A DNA stretch of 58,231 nt from positions 1 through 58,231 of the forward strand of contig JAAUSR010000027.1 in the NCBI GenBank assembly GCA_012032555.1, given 5' to 3'. A program made the translations under genes and the position numbers. Below the pieces are notes generated by a model. The model was not told the DNA's origin, ran no database searches, and saw nothing but the letters and a program-made list of their open reading frames with translations. Positions 25,632 to 32,421 of the stretch are shown here, in pieces; the stretch's first letter is position 1; each line of letters opens with the position of its first letter. The stretch is from Thioploca sp. (GTDB lineage: Bacteria > Pseudomonadota > Gammaproteobacteria > Beggiatoales > Beggiatoaceae).

Positions 25632-25919
25632 TCACGATAAATAAGTAGTATTAATTGAAACATCGTTCTGTTTGCTACTGATCACGTCTGCCAACACTTT
25701 AACCGTACTGAAAGATTCCGGGTTGAGTTCTTCATCGGCAAATTTAATTTTAAACTCTTTTTCTACCAGGGAAATCAATTCCACCAGGACGACGGAATCG
25801 AGACCTAAACCTTCTTCAAACAGCGGAACATCATCATCGATTTCTTCACGATCGATGTTAGCATCTAGGTCTTGAGCAATAAGATCTTTCAAACGGTTGA
25901 TGACAACTTGTTGCGACAT
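25632..25919 (-). CDS. stand-alone acyl carrier protein
   Basis: 95 residues. The phosphopantetheine site is GLGLDSVVLVELI, with the modified Ser at residue ~41, followed by FKIKFADEEL and FSTVKVLADVI of helices II-IV. Acidic N-terminal half as usual. It lies 148 bases downstream of the AMP-dependent ligase gene in the same direction, which suggests that the ligase charges this carrier. It would then deliver a starter acyl group to the condensation domain or ketosynthase of the facing operon. Not a housekeeping AcpP: the motif is LGLDSV rather than the AcpP DSLDTV, and no fab genes are near. Confidence 0.9.
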   Translation of the reverse strand: MSQQVVINRLKDLIAQDLDANIDREEIDDDVPLFEEGLGLDSVVLVELISLVEKEFKIKFADEELNPESFSTVKVLADVISSKQNDVSINTTYLS

Positions 25920-26067
25920 ATTTTTTTTAGTTACCTCGTCTATTTTTATAGTATAAATAAAGACTTTAATCTGAAAAATCGATATTTTTTAGCACTAAAT
26001 TCATCAGCCAGCTAGTCATTATACTACAACAACCCGTAAAATGGTCGCCGTATTTTTTTATAACAAA

Positions 26068-26925
26068 CTAACTGAATTGCTGTTGTAAAGTTATTCTATC
26101 TACCTTGCCGCTAGGCAGGAGCGGTAGTGCATCTAGCAAGCGGATTTCGTCAGGTACCACGCGCCGTGGGAGTTTATCGAAACAATGTGTCCGTATCATA
26201 TCGGCGGATAAATTGCTATCTTTGGCGACCACGCAATACGCAATCAATTTTTTTCCCCGTTCGGTATCGTCACCAGTCACTATCGCTACAGCTTCCACCG
26301 GTTCCAACGTCTCAATCGTTTTTTCTAAATCCGCGAAAAATACTAGCAGACCGTCACGGTTAACGCTATGATCACTTCGACCCAATACTTCTAAACCACC
26401 ATCAGGGTTGAATCTGGCAATATCCTTGGTGCGAAACCAACCATCCACATAATCCGTGCCTAAACTTACCGGCTTTCCATACTTATCCACGTAACCTTCA
26501 AAGCCATAGCGACGTTTGCACCATAATTCGCCTTCTTCATCAACGGGTGCCTGAAGTCGACAGGCCACATCTGGCATAGGTAAACCCACACTGTGACGGC
26601 GTACTTCTATCGGCAACCTTGGATCTGCTGCAGCGATAGCACCTAATTCGGTACTGCCGTAGAGTTGTAGTAGTGGTCCAAAGGCCGCTTCGTAATCAGC
26701 AAAACTGTCTAGGCGAAAACGGTCGCCGGCAGTCACGGTTAGACGGTAAGGACGCTTCGACTTGCGCGTTTGCAATAAGGTATAGGCAAAAGAGGGGGTC
26801 ATGAAGGCTAGGTTAGGATTAAAGGGAGTCTCGCGCTGAATAAATGTCAGTAAATTTGAACTTTTTTGCAAATCGATGGTCGCACCAACTGCTACACTTG
26901 GCAAAAAAAGCGGCACCCAAACCAT
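26068..26925 (-). CDS. AMP-dependent acyl/aryl ligase, C-terminal part
   Basis: Continues the adenylate-forming enzyme after a frame break in a run of seven A (26903-26909, plus strand); removing one base joins GAAF to LPSVAVGATIDL and gives a 474-residue protein. Present here: YGSTELGAI (A5), GWFRTKDIARF (A7 with the ribose-binding Asp), GRSDHSVNRDGLLV (A8 hinge), and LPSGKVDR with the catalytic A10 lysine. The compact C-terminal domain and YGSTE resemble aryl-acid and fatty-acyl ligases that load carrier proteins rather than amino-acid-activating NRPS domains. The next gene is an acyl carrier protein. Confidence 0.85.
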   Translation of the reverse strand: MVWVPLFLPSVAVGATIDLQKSSNLLTFIQRETPFNPNLAFMTPSFAYTLLQTRKSKRPYRLTVTAGDRFRLDSFADYEAAFGPLLQLYGSTELGAIAAADPRLPIEVRRHSVGLPMPDVACRLQAPVDEEGELWCKRRYGFEGYVDKYGKPVSLGTDYVDGWFRTKDIARFNPDGGLEVLGRSDHSVNRDGLLVFFADLEKTIETLEPVEAVAIVTGDDTERGKKLIAYCVVAKDSNLSADMIRTHCFDKLPRRVVPDEIRLLDALPLLPSGKVDRITLQQQFS

Positions 26926-27493
26926 ACATATGGTAAATTGGTACCGGTATCGTTACTCGATCAGTATGGCTTAAGCCAAAGCGATGCACGCAATTAAGCA
27001 CATTACCCCGTAATTTTTCATGAGCATATACCGCCATCTTTGGTATTCCCGTACTGCCGGAAGTGCGCATTAGCAATTTCGGAAAAGACGTTGTTAGCAA
27101 GGGATTGTTCGATTCCCAGGCCGGATTCATTGTTATACTCAGAAACAGTTTAGGATTTAAAGCGTCAGCATCTTCTTTATCGAGAAGCTGCGTTGTCAAG
27201 ATATAGCGGCAAAAACTTGGTAGATCGGGTGCAGTATTGTTCAAACTGCTGCTGGGTAAGAGGAACATACTGTAAGCATTCTCCAGCAAATACAGTAGCG
27301 TTAACGCTGTTGGCAGGTTGTTATCCACTGGTAGGATAACATAATCCTGAGGTTTAATCCCTAGTTTCGTAAATACTTGGCTGAATTCCTTGAAACAATG
27401 GGGTATCTGCTGGTAGGATAGGGAAAGCCGACCATCAGTGAGAACATTATCAGCTATTTGCTGTTCTTCAGTTAAACAACCGATAAACTTCAT
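26819..27493 (-). CDS. AMP-dependent acyl/aryl ligase, N-terminal part
   Basis: Begins at ATG 27493, overlapping the chorismate-lyase-like stop by four bases, so the two are translationally coupled. LSLSYQQIPHCFKEF, DYVILPVDNN, and the phosphate-binding A3 loop RTSGSTGIPKMAVY (~141-154), then PIYHMYGLGAAF, typical of benzoate/4-coumarate-type ligases. The frame loses coding sense after GAAF (residue ~197) because of the extra base at 26903-26909. Activates an acid as acyl-AMP at the cost of ATP. Confidence 0.85.
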   Translation of the reverse strand: MKFIGCLTEEQQIADNVLTDGRLSLSYQQIPHCFKEFSQVFTKLGIKPQDYVILPVDNNLPTALTLLYLLENAYSMFLLPSSSLNNTAPDLPSFCRYILTTQLLDKEDADALNPKLFLSITMNPAWESNNPLLTTSFPKLLMRTSGSTGIPKMAVYAHEKLRGNVLNCVHRFGLSHTDRVTIPVPIYHMYGLGAAFFAKCSSWCDHRFAKKFKFTDIYSARDSL

Positions 27494-28071
27494 CGTAATT
27501 CACCTTTGAAATAGTATTCAGGAAATTTTTCTGTAATCATCATCACCGGGACGCGTTGGCAAAACACCCGGTAAGTACGGGAAAGCAAAACTTGTTGTGG
27601 GTCTATTTGGAAATAAACGCCTAAATCACCGGCCGGTTCCCGTCGCGCGGTAATGATCTCTTTGTAAGTCTCAATTTTATGCGCGATCCAGAGCTTGCCG
27701 ATGGGTTCATGGGAGTTCAACAACCTATCTTGGAAGTCCTTTTCTAAACGATTCAATACGATAACAGAATTGGCATATAACCAATTTCGCTTACTTAACT
27801 TGCCCTGGAGTAGAATTTTGCGTTCGACAATCGCTTGACCAGCCTCTAGTTCGAGTTCCTCAATCGGTGACGGAACTGGAAATACCTCTTCTAGCAATTT
27901 AATAATCTGCATCCGTTCATCTAAAGAGATTTCAAGGAGCTTAGTCAAAGTGCCATCAGCAATAAGCAGAATTCTTTGCAAAGGGCTCAGTTCTTCTAGG
28001 ATGAGCTCACCTAGAACATGGTAATCATGTTTGGTATCAGACAATTGCAAATAACCTGGTTGGATTGTCAT
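27490..28071 (-). CDS. chorismate-lyase-like protein (UbiC/DUF98 superfamily)
   Basis: 193 residues. Family features: LSPLQRILLIADGTLTKLLE (~28-47), acidic EELELE before a basic strand (VERKILLQGKL), PIGKLWIAHKIET (~126-138), REPAGDLGVYF and LLSRTYRVFCQRVPVMMITEKFP at the C-terminus. Members include chorismate pyruvate-lyases that make 4-hydroxybenzoate. The Arg in LLSRTYRV and the Glu in ITEKFP correspond to conserved ligand-binding positions of that fold. Directly followed by an AMP ligase and an acyl carrier protein, so a simple reading is chorismate to 4-hydroxybenzoate to 4-hydroxybenzoyl-ACP. Some DUF98 members have no proven lyase activity, so the reaction is inference. Confidence 0.75.
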   Translation of the reverse strand: MTIQPGYLQLSDTKHDYHVLGELILEELSPLQRILLIADGTLTKLLEISLDERMQIIKLLEEVFPVPSPIEELELEAGQAIVERKILLQGKLSKRNWLYANSVIVLNRLEKDFQDRLLNSHEPIGKLWIAHKIETYKEIITARREPAGDLGVYFQIDPQQVLLSRTYRVFCQRVPVMMITEKFPEYYFKGELR

Positions 28072-28148
28072 AAGATTAATTGGTTTGTTATTATTATAAA
28101 GGGATAACTAAATAATGAGTTATTTGCTTGAACTGGAAAATGTTTCAT
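28068..28148 (-). CDS. possible 26-residue leader ORF ahead of the chorismate-lyase-like gene
   Basis: ATG 28148 opens MKHFPVQANNSLFSYPF and ends in a TGA that overlaps the next ATG (ATGA), the arrangement of translational coupling. A GAGGAGGAG sequence lies about 14 bases upstream, rather far for a ribosome-binding site. No homology seen; could be chance. Confidence 0.2.
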   Translation of the reverse strand: MKHFPVQANNSLFSYPFIIITNQLIL

Positions 28149-28271
28149 AACTTCTATTTCTACTCCTCCTCGATATGTGAAGTATTCAGATTTCTGGCAA
28201 TGCGCTTGTCAATTCTCACAACCGCTCAGCTCGGTCGGTTAACTCGTAAAGAAATTTAGGAAATTAACCGC

Positions 28272-28418
28272 CTACTTTTTCGTGACTAAATAATTTTCCA
28301 CTACCAATATATCAATGCCGCTATTGAGGAAACAGTTTACTGCATCCATCGGCGTGCATACAATAGGTTCGCCTTGAATATTAACAATACTTCGGACAGT
28401 TTTCAGAAATATATCGAT
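28272..28418 (-). pseudogene. C-terminal remnant of a NodU/CmcH-type O-carbamoyltransferase
   Basis: On the minus strand 28418-28272 reads KTVRSIVNIQGEPIVCTP, then MDAVNCFLNSGIDILVVENYLVTKK and a TAG stop. This matches the C-terminal end of carbamoyltransferases (pattern NxRGEPIVCTPEDA..CF..T..D.LV..NFLL), the family of SxtI, TobZ, NodU and CmcH. Only about 45 residues remain of ~570; a TAA lies directly upstream in frame and the HemN-like gene ends 100 bases further, so the rest has been deleted. It indicates that the ancestral cluster carried a carbamoyl-transfer step between the radical SAM and chorismate-lyase-like genes. Confidence 0.65.
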
Positions 28419-28518
28419 TTATCAATGAGTTGATATTGAAGACATCATCATATAAAATCAAATACTTATAAAAAAGTGTCCGAACCATTGATAGAAAAGA
28501 AAAATGAAATAACCCATT

Positions 28519-29859
28519 TTACGCTGCATACCGCTCAAGCAAAGCCCGAGCTAGAAATTTACCACTATAGTCACCCTGTACCATGCCTTCTGGCGTTAAG
28601 ACGAGTCTACTATCAGTCAGTTTCACATAACCTTTCTGGGCTAGTTCATCAATCGCACTACCGCACAGCGTTTCCAAGTTAAAGCCGTATTTGTCGCGAA
28701 AATACTCGAAACTTAGGTAGTTCAACTTGATACCCAGTAACACATCGCGAACAATTTCATCCAGTGCGGTCATACGGTGACCTCGAAAGATTGGGATTTC
28801 ACCTTTTTCTACCTGTTCCACATAATTGCTCACATCATTAGTGTTTTGAAACAGCTGCGTACCTAATCGACCAAACGCAGATACACCGAATGGGAAATAA
28901 TCTTCCCCTTCCCAAATACGAGTAGCGTGGACATGTTGGTATTTGCCCTCTTTAGTAAAGGTGAAAAAACACCAGGGCAAGTAACTGGCTTCTTCAAATT
29001 GCGCTATGGCATAGCGCATGAGTTCGATTTCTTCTTCATCGGTAGGCAGGATAATTTTCTCGTTGCGCAGATCTTTAAAATACTGAGTATTGGCGTACAG
29101 TTCGGTCTTATATACTGTAATACTCTCTACCCCGATTTCCAAAGCACGCTTGACACTGTATTTCCAGGTATTCATCGTTTCCCCGGCCAAACCACTCATC
29201 AGATCGATATTTACTACGGCACCAGTTTCTTGAGCAAAACCGATAGCACGAATGACTTTGTTCTCAGTGTCTTGGCGATTAGAGCGCTTCAACACGTCGT
29301 CACATAGCGATTGTACACCCATGCTGATACGGTTGGCCCCAATTTTTTGCAAAACTGCAGTTTTTTTCTTAATTACCGTGACCGGTTCGCCTTCTACCGT
29401 AAACTCAGGCAGATTGTTGCTATCCAGTTTAAAACATTTGTGTAGGGTTTCGGTAATCTTATTCAGACTTTGCTCATCCAATAAAGTTGGGGTACCACCA
29501 CCAAAGTAAATAGAACTGATGGGCCGCTCACGTAAACTAAAGTGTTCTGAGGATCTTTCGATTTCTTTACACAGAGCGTCCACGTAACGATCCATCTCCG
29601 ATTTACGACTACCCGTTACCGTACGGTAATAGCAATAAGAACACTGCTGGGCGCAAAAGGGAATATGTACGTAAATATTCAGTGGGGAAATCAGATTAAC
29701 TTGTGAAGGTAGGGTTTTTTTCCAGTGTTGAAAATTGGGGTAATTGGTTACGAATCCACGTCTAGAAGGTTCCAAATTAGCGATAAAGCGTCTTCTAGAA
29801 GAAGCGCCCAAGCTATGTTGGTCGCTGGTAATTTCTGGGTTTGGTAATTCAACTTGCAT
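28519..29859 (-). CDS. HemN-like radical SAM enzyme
   Basis: 446 residues. Radical SAM triad C69-x3-C73-x2-C76 in HIPFCAQQCSYCYY; the extra Cys of true coproporphyrinogen oxidases (CxC after the triad) is Tyr here. SAM-binding GGGTPT (~125), NRISMGVQSL (~185), and a HemN C-terminal domain (~370-446: EIVRDVLLGIKLNYL, SAIDELAQKGYVKLT). The family includes class C radical SAM methyltransferases and cyclopropanases of natural product pathways as well as heme chaperones, so the gene is probably a tailoring enzyme rather than heme synthesis. First gene of the minus-strand operon. The ~65 residues before the triad are long for the family and unassigned. Confidence 0.85.
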   Translation of the reverse strand: MQVELPNPEITSDQHSLGASSRRRFIANLEPSRRGFVTNYPNFQHWKKTLPSQVNLISPLNIYVHIPFCAQQCSYCYYRTVTGSRKSEMDRYVDALCKEIERSSEHFSLRERPISSIYFGGGTPTLLDEQSLNKITETLHKCFKLDSNNLPEFTVEGEPVTVIKKKTAVLQKIGANRISMGVQSLCDDVLKRSNRQDTENKVIRAIGFAQETGAVVNIDLMSGLAGETMNTWKYSVKRALEIGVESITVYKTELYANTQYFKDLRNEKIILPTDEEEIELMRYAIAQFEEASYLPWCFFTFTKEGKYQHVHATRIWEGEDYFPFGVSAFGRLGTQLFQNTNDVSNYVEQVEKGEIPIFRGHRMTALDEIVRDVLLGIKLNYLSFEYFRDKYGFNLETLCGSAIDELAQKGYVKLTDSRLVLTPEGMVQGDYSGKFLARALLERYAA

Positions 29860-29903
29860 AGTTCAATCATCTCGGGAAGTGATAATAGTTATCGTATTGA
29901 TTT

Positions 29904-29931
29904 AATATATTTTTAATTTTTTGTCTGACAA
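29904..29931 (-). promoter_or_regulatory. candidate sigma-70 promoter of the minus-strand cluster operon
   Basis: On the minus strand TTGTCA (29931-29926) and TATATT (29909-29904) are separated by 16 bases in very AT-rich sequence, about 45 bases ahead of the HemN-like start. Both boxes are close to consensus. Pattern match only. Confidence 0.4.
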
Positions 29932-30584
29932 TTATAGAGTTGTTGCGAAATAAGGATATCATCAATGTTTAAACCCTTTTTTAGAAAGGGTATTCTTTAA
30001 AATTTAGAAGGAAAAATTCTCCCATCCTTCTCCAGGAGGGGCTGAGGGTGGCTAAGAAAGTTAATCTTATTCAACTGGTTAATCCCCCCAACCTACTTCC
30101 TTGGTAAGGCGGGTACCGGGGTGGTTAACTTAATGGCAGTGACCCATCCCTGGCGTCGAGCTTTCTTACGATTTCGCGTCTTGGCCTCTGTTAGCAAAAC
30201 ACACCCTCTCGGCTTCTTTTCGGGGAGAATGAATTCAGTATAGTCTATCCCCGTGACGGCTTGGAATAATCGGCGGTTGTGAAAACAACATATGATATTA
30301 TTAATCATGAGGAAATTTCATAATTATCTCGGTTAACTTTTGTATATATTCTCACGCTTGAGGTATTGGAGCAATATTAAAAAACAGTTTTTTCCGGCCG
30401 ATCGTCAAAGTATGCTTGCGTTCACCCCTTTCCTAACGCTGATGTACGGGCTTGCCGTTACAATGCGATTTTAGCTCCTTCGACTTTCAAAGCTCTTAGC
30501 TTTACCCGGTTTAATTTTATTGCTATTCTAGCCTTTCCCACTAGCTCAAGCCGGTTAAATTCTAATTTAAAGAGGCGTTTTCCA
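29932..30584. other. intergenic boundary between biosynthetic cluster and chromosomal genes
   Basis: 650 bases without a convincing gene. It holds a 7-bp hairpin, ACCCTTT (29973-29979) with AAAGGGT (29985-29991), a G/C-rich repeat-like stretch (ctccaggaggggctgagggtgg, about 30031-30052), and cttaacttaatggca-type sequence near 30125-30140 that recurs at 40867-40881. The minus frame 30093-30308 (basic, RNRKKARRQG) shows no family resemblance. G+C appears to fall from here rightward. Confidence 0.35.
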
Positions 30585-30719
30585 ATGAACAGACCATATT
30601 TATTGGTTTTCTTATCAGGAATAGCGAGTTGGTCTGTAGCGGTGCTGGCGAAAAATCAAGACTTATTCCGGCCCAGTGGCGGTTTATTACTCTTGCTAAC
30701 TGACAGATTGGAGCGATAA
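30585..30719 (+). CDS. possible 44-residue exported peptide or gene remnant
   Basis: ATG 30585 follows AAAGAGG at 10 bases. The peptide starts like a signal peptide (MNRPYLLVFLSGIASWSVAVLAK) and stops after GGLLLLLTDRLER. Either a tiny secreted protein or the first part of a decayed exported protein. It precedes the JAMM gene by 34 bases. I do not recognise it. Confidence 0.3.
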   Translation: MNRPYLLVFLSGIASWSVAVLAKNQDLFRPSGGLLLLLTDRLER

Positions 30720-30753
30720 ACCGGAGGCAAGATAACAACCCGACTGTTAAGTA

Positions 30754-31182
30754 ATGATTCTCAAACTACCTCGCTGTCTTGTTAACCAATTGTTTCGTCA
30801 TGCCCAAACTGCACCGATGGCAGAAATTTGTGGTTTAATTGGCAAGAATCAAGCTAATCAGTTTAGCTGCTACGCTATTCCTAATATCGCAACTCAACCC
30901 ACTCATCGATTTGAAATGTCACCGCAACAACAAATTGCAGCTTTACGAACTATGCGGGAGCAACATCAGGGTTTATTTGCTATTTATCATTCACATCCCC
31001 ATTCAGAAGCCCTGCCATCTTGGCTGGATACTCAACTGGCTTATTATCCTGAAGCTTTCTATTTGATTATTTCACTTTATAGTGAAGGGGTTTTACAATT
31101 ACGCGGTTTTCAATTACAACAGGCTATTTTCAAAGAAGTTGATTTAGTCATTGAGTTGTTACAACCGTTAGCCGCAAATTAA
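30754..31182 (+). CDS. JAMM/MPN+ metal-dependent isopeptidase or protease
   Basis: 142 residues. Complete JAMM zinc motif: Glu24 (MAEICGLI), His79 and His81 (YHSHP), Ser89 and Asp92 (SWLD), with the canonical H-x-H-x7-S-x2-D spacing. Small bacterial members (Mec+/RadC-unrelated) cleave C-terminal extensions from ubiquitin-like sulfur carriers such as CysO or ThiS-like proteins, releasing sulfur-transfer activity. No sulfur carrier or MoeB-like gene is adjacent, so the substrate is unknown. Cytoplasmic, no signal peptide. The pilus operon starts 194 bases downstream on the same strand and seems independent. Confidence 0.88.
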   Translation: MILKLPRCLVNQLFRHAQTAPMAEICGLIGKNQANQFSCYAIPNIATQPTHRFEMSPQQQIAALRTMREQHQGLFAIYHSHPHSEALPSWLDTQLAYYPEAFYLIISLYSEGVLQLRGFQLQQAIFKEVDLVIELLQPLAAN

Positions 31183-31375
31183 CCCACTAATCAGCAAAAT
31201 ATCACCATTAATCTTATCTAAACATACTTATTTTCTAGTTATAACAGACAATTAAACATTATAAATAAATAAAAATGGTGTCCTAATTTTGTTTTTTCCA
31301 TTAATCGGTAAATTATTACCATTAATCTGCTCAAAAGTGGGAATTCTTTTCAAACAAGATAGATAATCAAATGTT

Positions 31376-31882
31376 ATGAAAAACCAAAATGCTTTTTCAC
31401 TGATTGAAGTTCTTGCCACCTTGGTAGTAGCCGGTGTATTAGTCAGTGTTGCCTTACCTAATATGCGCAATTTTATTATGAATAACCGAATTTCGGCTAA
31501 AACTAATGAATTAGTTAAAGCGATCAATTTTGCCAGAATGGAATCGATTTCTTATCCTAATGTGCAATTTTTAATTACGCCTTATGACGGAAAGAATTGG
31601 ACAAGCGGATGTCAAATAGGCAAAGATACCAATTCTAATCAGATACTAGAAGACTCAGAGGTTATTAAAGTTTTTAACTTTAAAGCCGATCAAGTTGCTA
31701 TCACTAATCCAGCCAGCTTAATTAACTATGCTAGTCGGGGTAGAGTGAGAATGCCAGCTGGGAGTACTTCTATTGATTTTACCATTTGTAATAGTCAGGA
31801 TCCTCAACGACATCCTAACGGTCGAAAAGTGATAATCGCACCGACTGGACGGGTTTCATCAGAAAATATTAAATGTTCATGA
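31376..31882 (+). CDS. fimT: type IV pilus minor pilin FimT/FimU (GspH family)
   Basis: 168 residues. Class III prepilin signal: short leader MKNQNA then FSLIEVLATLVVAGVLVSVALP, with cleavage before Phe and Glu5 preserved. C-terminal part has the GspH-type SRGRVRMPAG and CN...GRKVIIAPTGRVS pattern and a paired-cysteine end (C-x..C). One of the minor pilins that form the tip initiation complex with PilV, PilW, PilX and PilY1. First gene of the operon; 17 bases to pilV. Confidence 0.87.
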   Translation: MKNQNAFSLIEVLATLVVAGVLVSVALPNMRNFIMNNRISAKTNELVKAINFARMESISYPNVQFLITPYDGKNWTSGCQIGKDTNSNQILEDSEVIKVFNFKADQVAITNPASLINYASRGRVRMPAGSTSIDFTICNSQDPQRHPNGRKVIIAPTGRVSSENIKCS

Positions 31883-31899
31883 TATAGCGGGCTAGAAAA

Positions 31900-32421
31900 A
31901 TGATAAATCAACCTAACAAACGTTCTGCTGGTTTTACGCTACTGGAGATCTTGGTTGCCTTGTTAATTGTCTCTATTGGTTTATTAGGTGTCGCCACCTT
32001 ACAAATCAGAGGACAACAATTTAATCAAGTATCTTATCTTCGTACCCAAGCGACTCTCCTCGGTTACGATTTAATGGATAGAATTCGTACTAATTACGCA
32101 ATAAATTCAGCAAACCCCAATATGGCAACTTATAATATACCTACATTTATTAATGTTGGTCCCAGTGGAATAATTGGACAACCGATTACAACTTGTGATA
32201 CTGGGCAATGTAATTCAACAGCTTTGATGAATTATGATTTAGATAATTGGTTCTATTACTTAAGAGATACTTTGCCTAAAGGAGAAACTAAAATTGTCCC
32301 AAAATCTCAAAATAGTGATGGAATAACTAATAAGTACGAGATTTCTATTCGGTGGAAAAATATCGTGGATGATGGAGAAGAAGGTTATGAAGAACTACCA
32401 TCCTGGAAGTTAGAACTATGA
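31900..32421 (+). CDS. pilV: type IV pilus minor pilin PilV
   Basis: 173 residues. Leader MINQPNKRSAG followed by FTLLEILVALLIVSIGLLGVATLQ, the strongly conserved PilV N-terminus (the IGLLG stretch is diagnostic), then LRTQATLLGYDLMDRIRTN, also typical. Contains one likely disulfide pair (CDTGQC). The stop overlaps the pilW ATG (ATGA), showing translational coupling. Confidence 0.9.
   Translation: MINQPNKRSAGFTLLEILVALLIVSIGLLGVATLQIRGQQFNQVSYLRTQATLLGYDLMDRIRTNYAINSANPNMATYNIPTFINVGPSGIIGQPITTCDTGQCNSTALMNYDLDNWFYYLRDTLPKGETKIVPKSQNSDGITNKYEISIRWKNIVDDGEEGYEELPSWKLEL

Noticed and set aside
1200-29859. Calling the cluster a saxitoxin or cylindrospermopsin cluster
   Set aside because: Amidinotransferase, sulfotransferase and a carbamoyltransferase remnant are shared, but SxtA- or CyrB-like synthases, Rieske oxygenases and the other hallmark genes are absent. 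Only an analogy is justified.
30093-30308. Minus-strand 71-codon ORF
   Set aside because: Strongly basic, no family resemblance, overlaps repeat-like G/C-rich sequence; probably chance.
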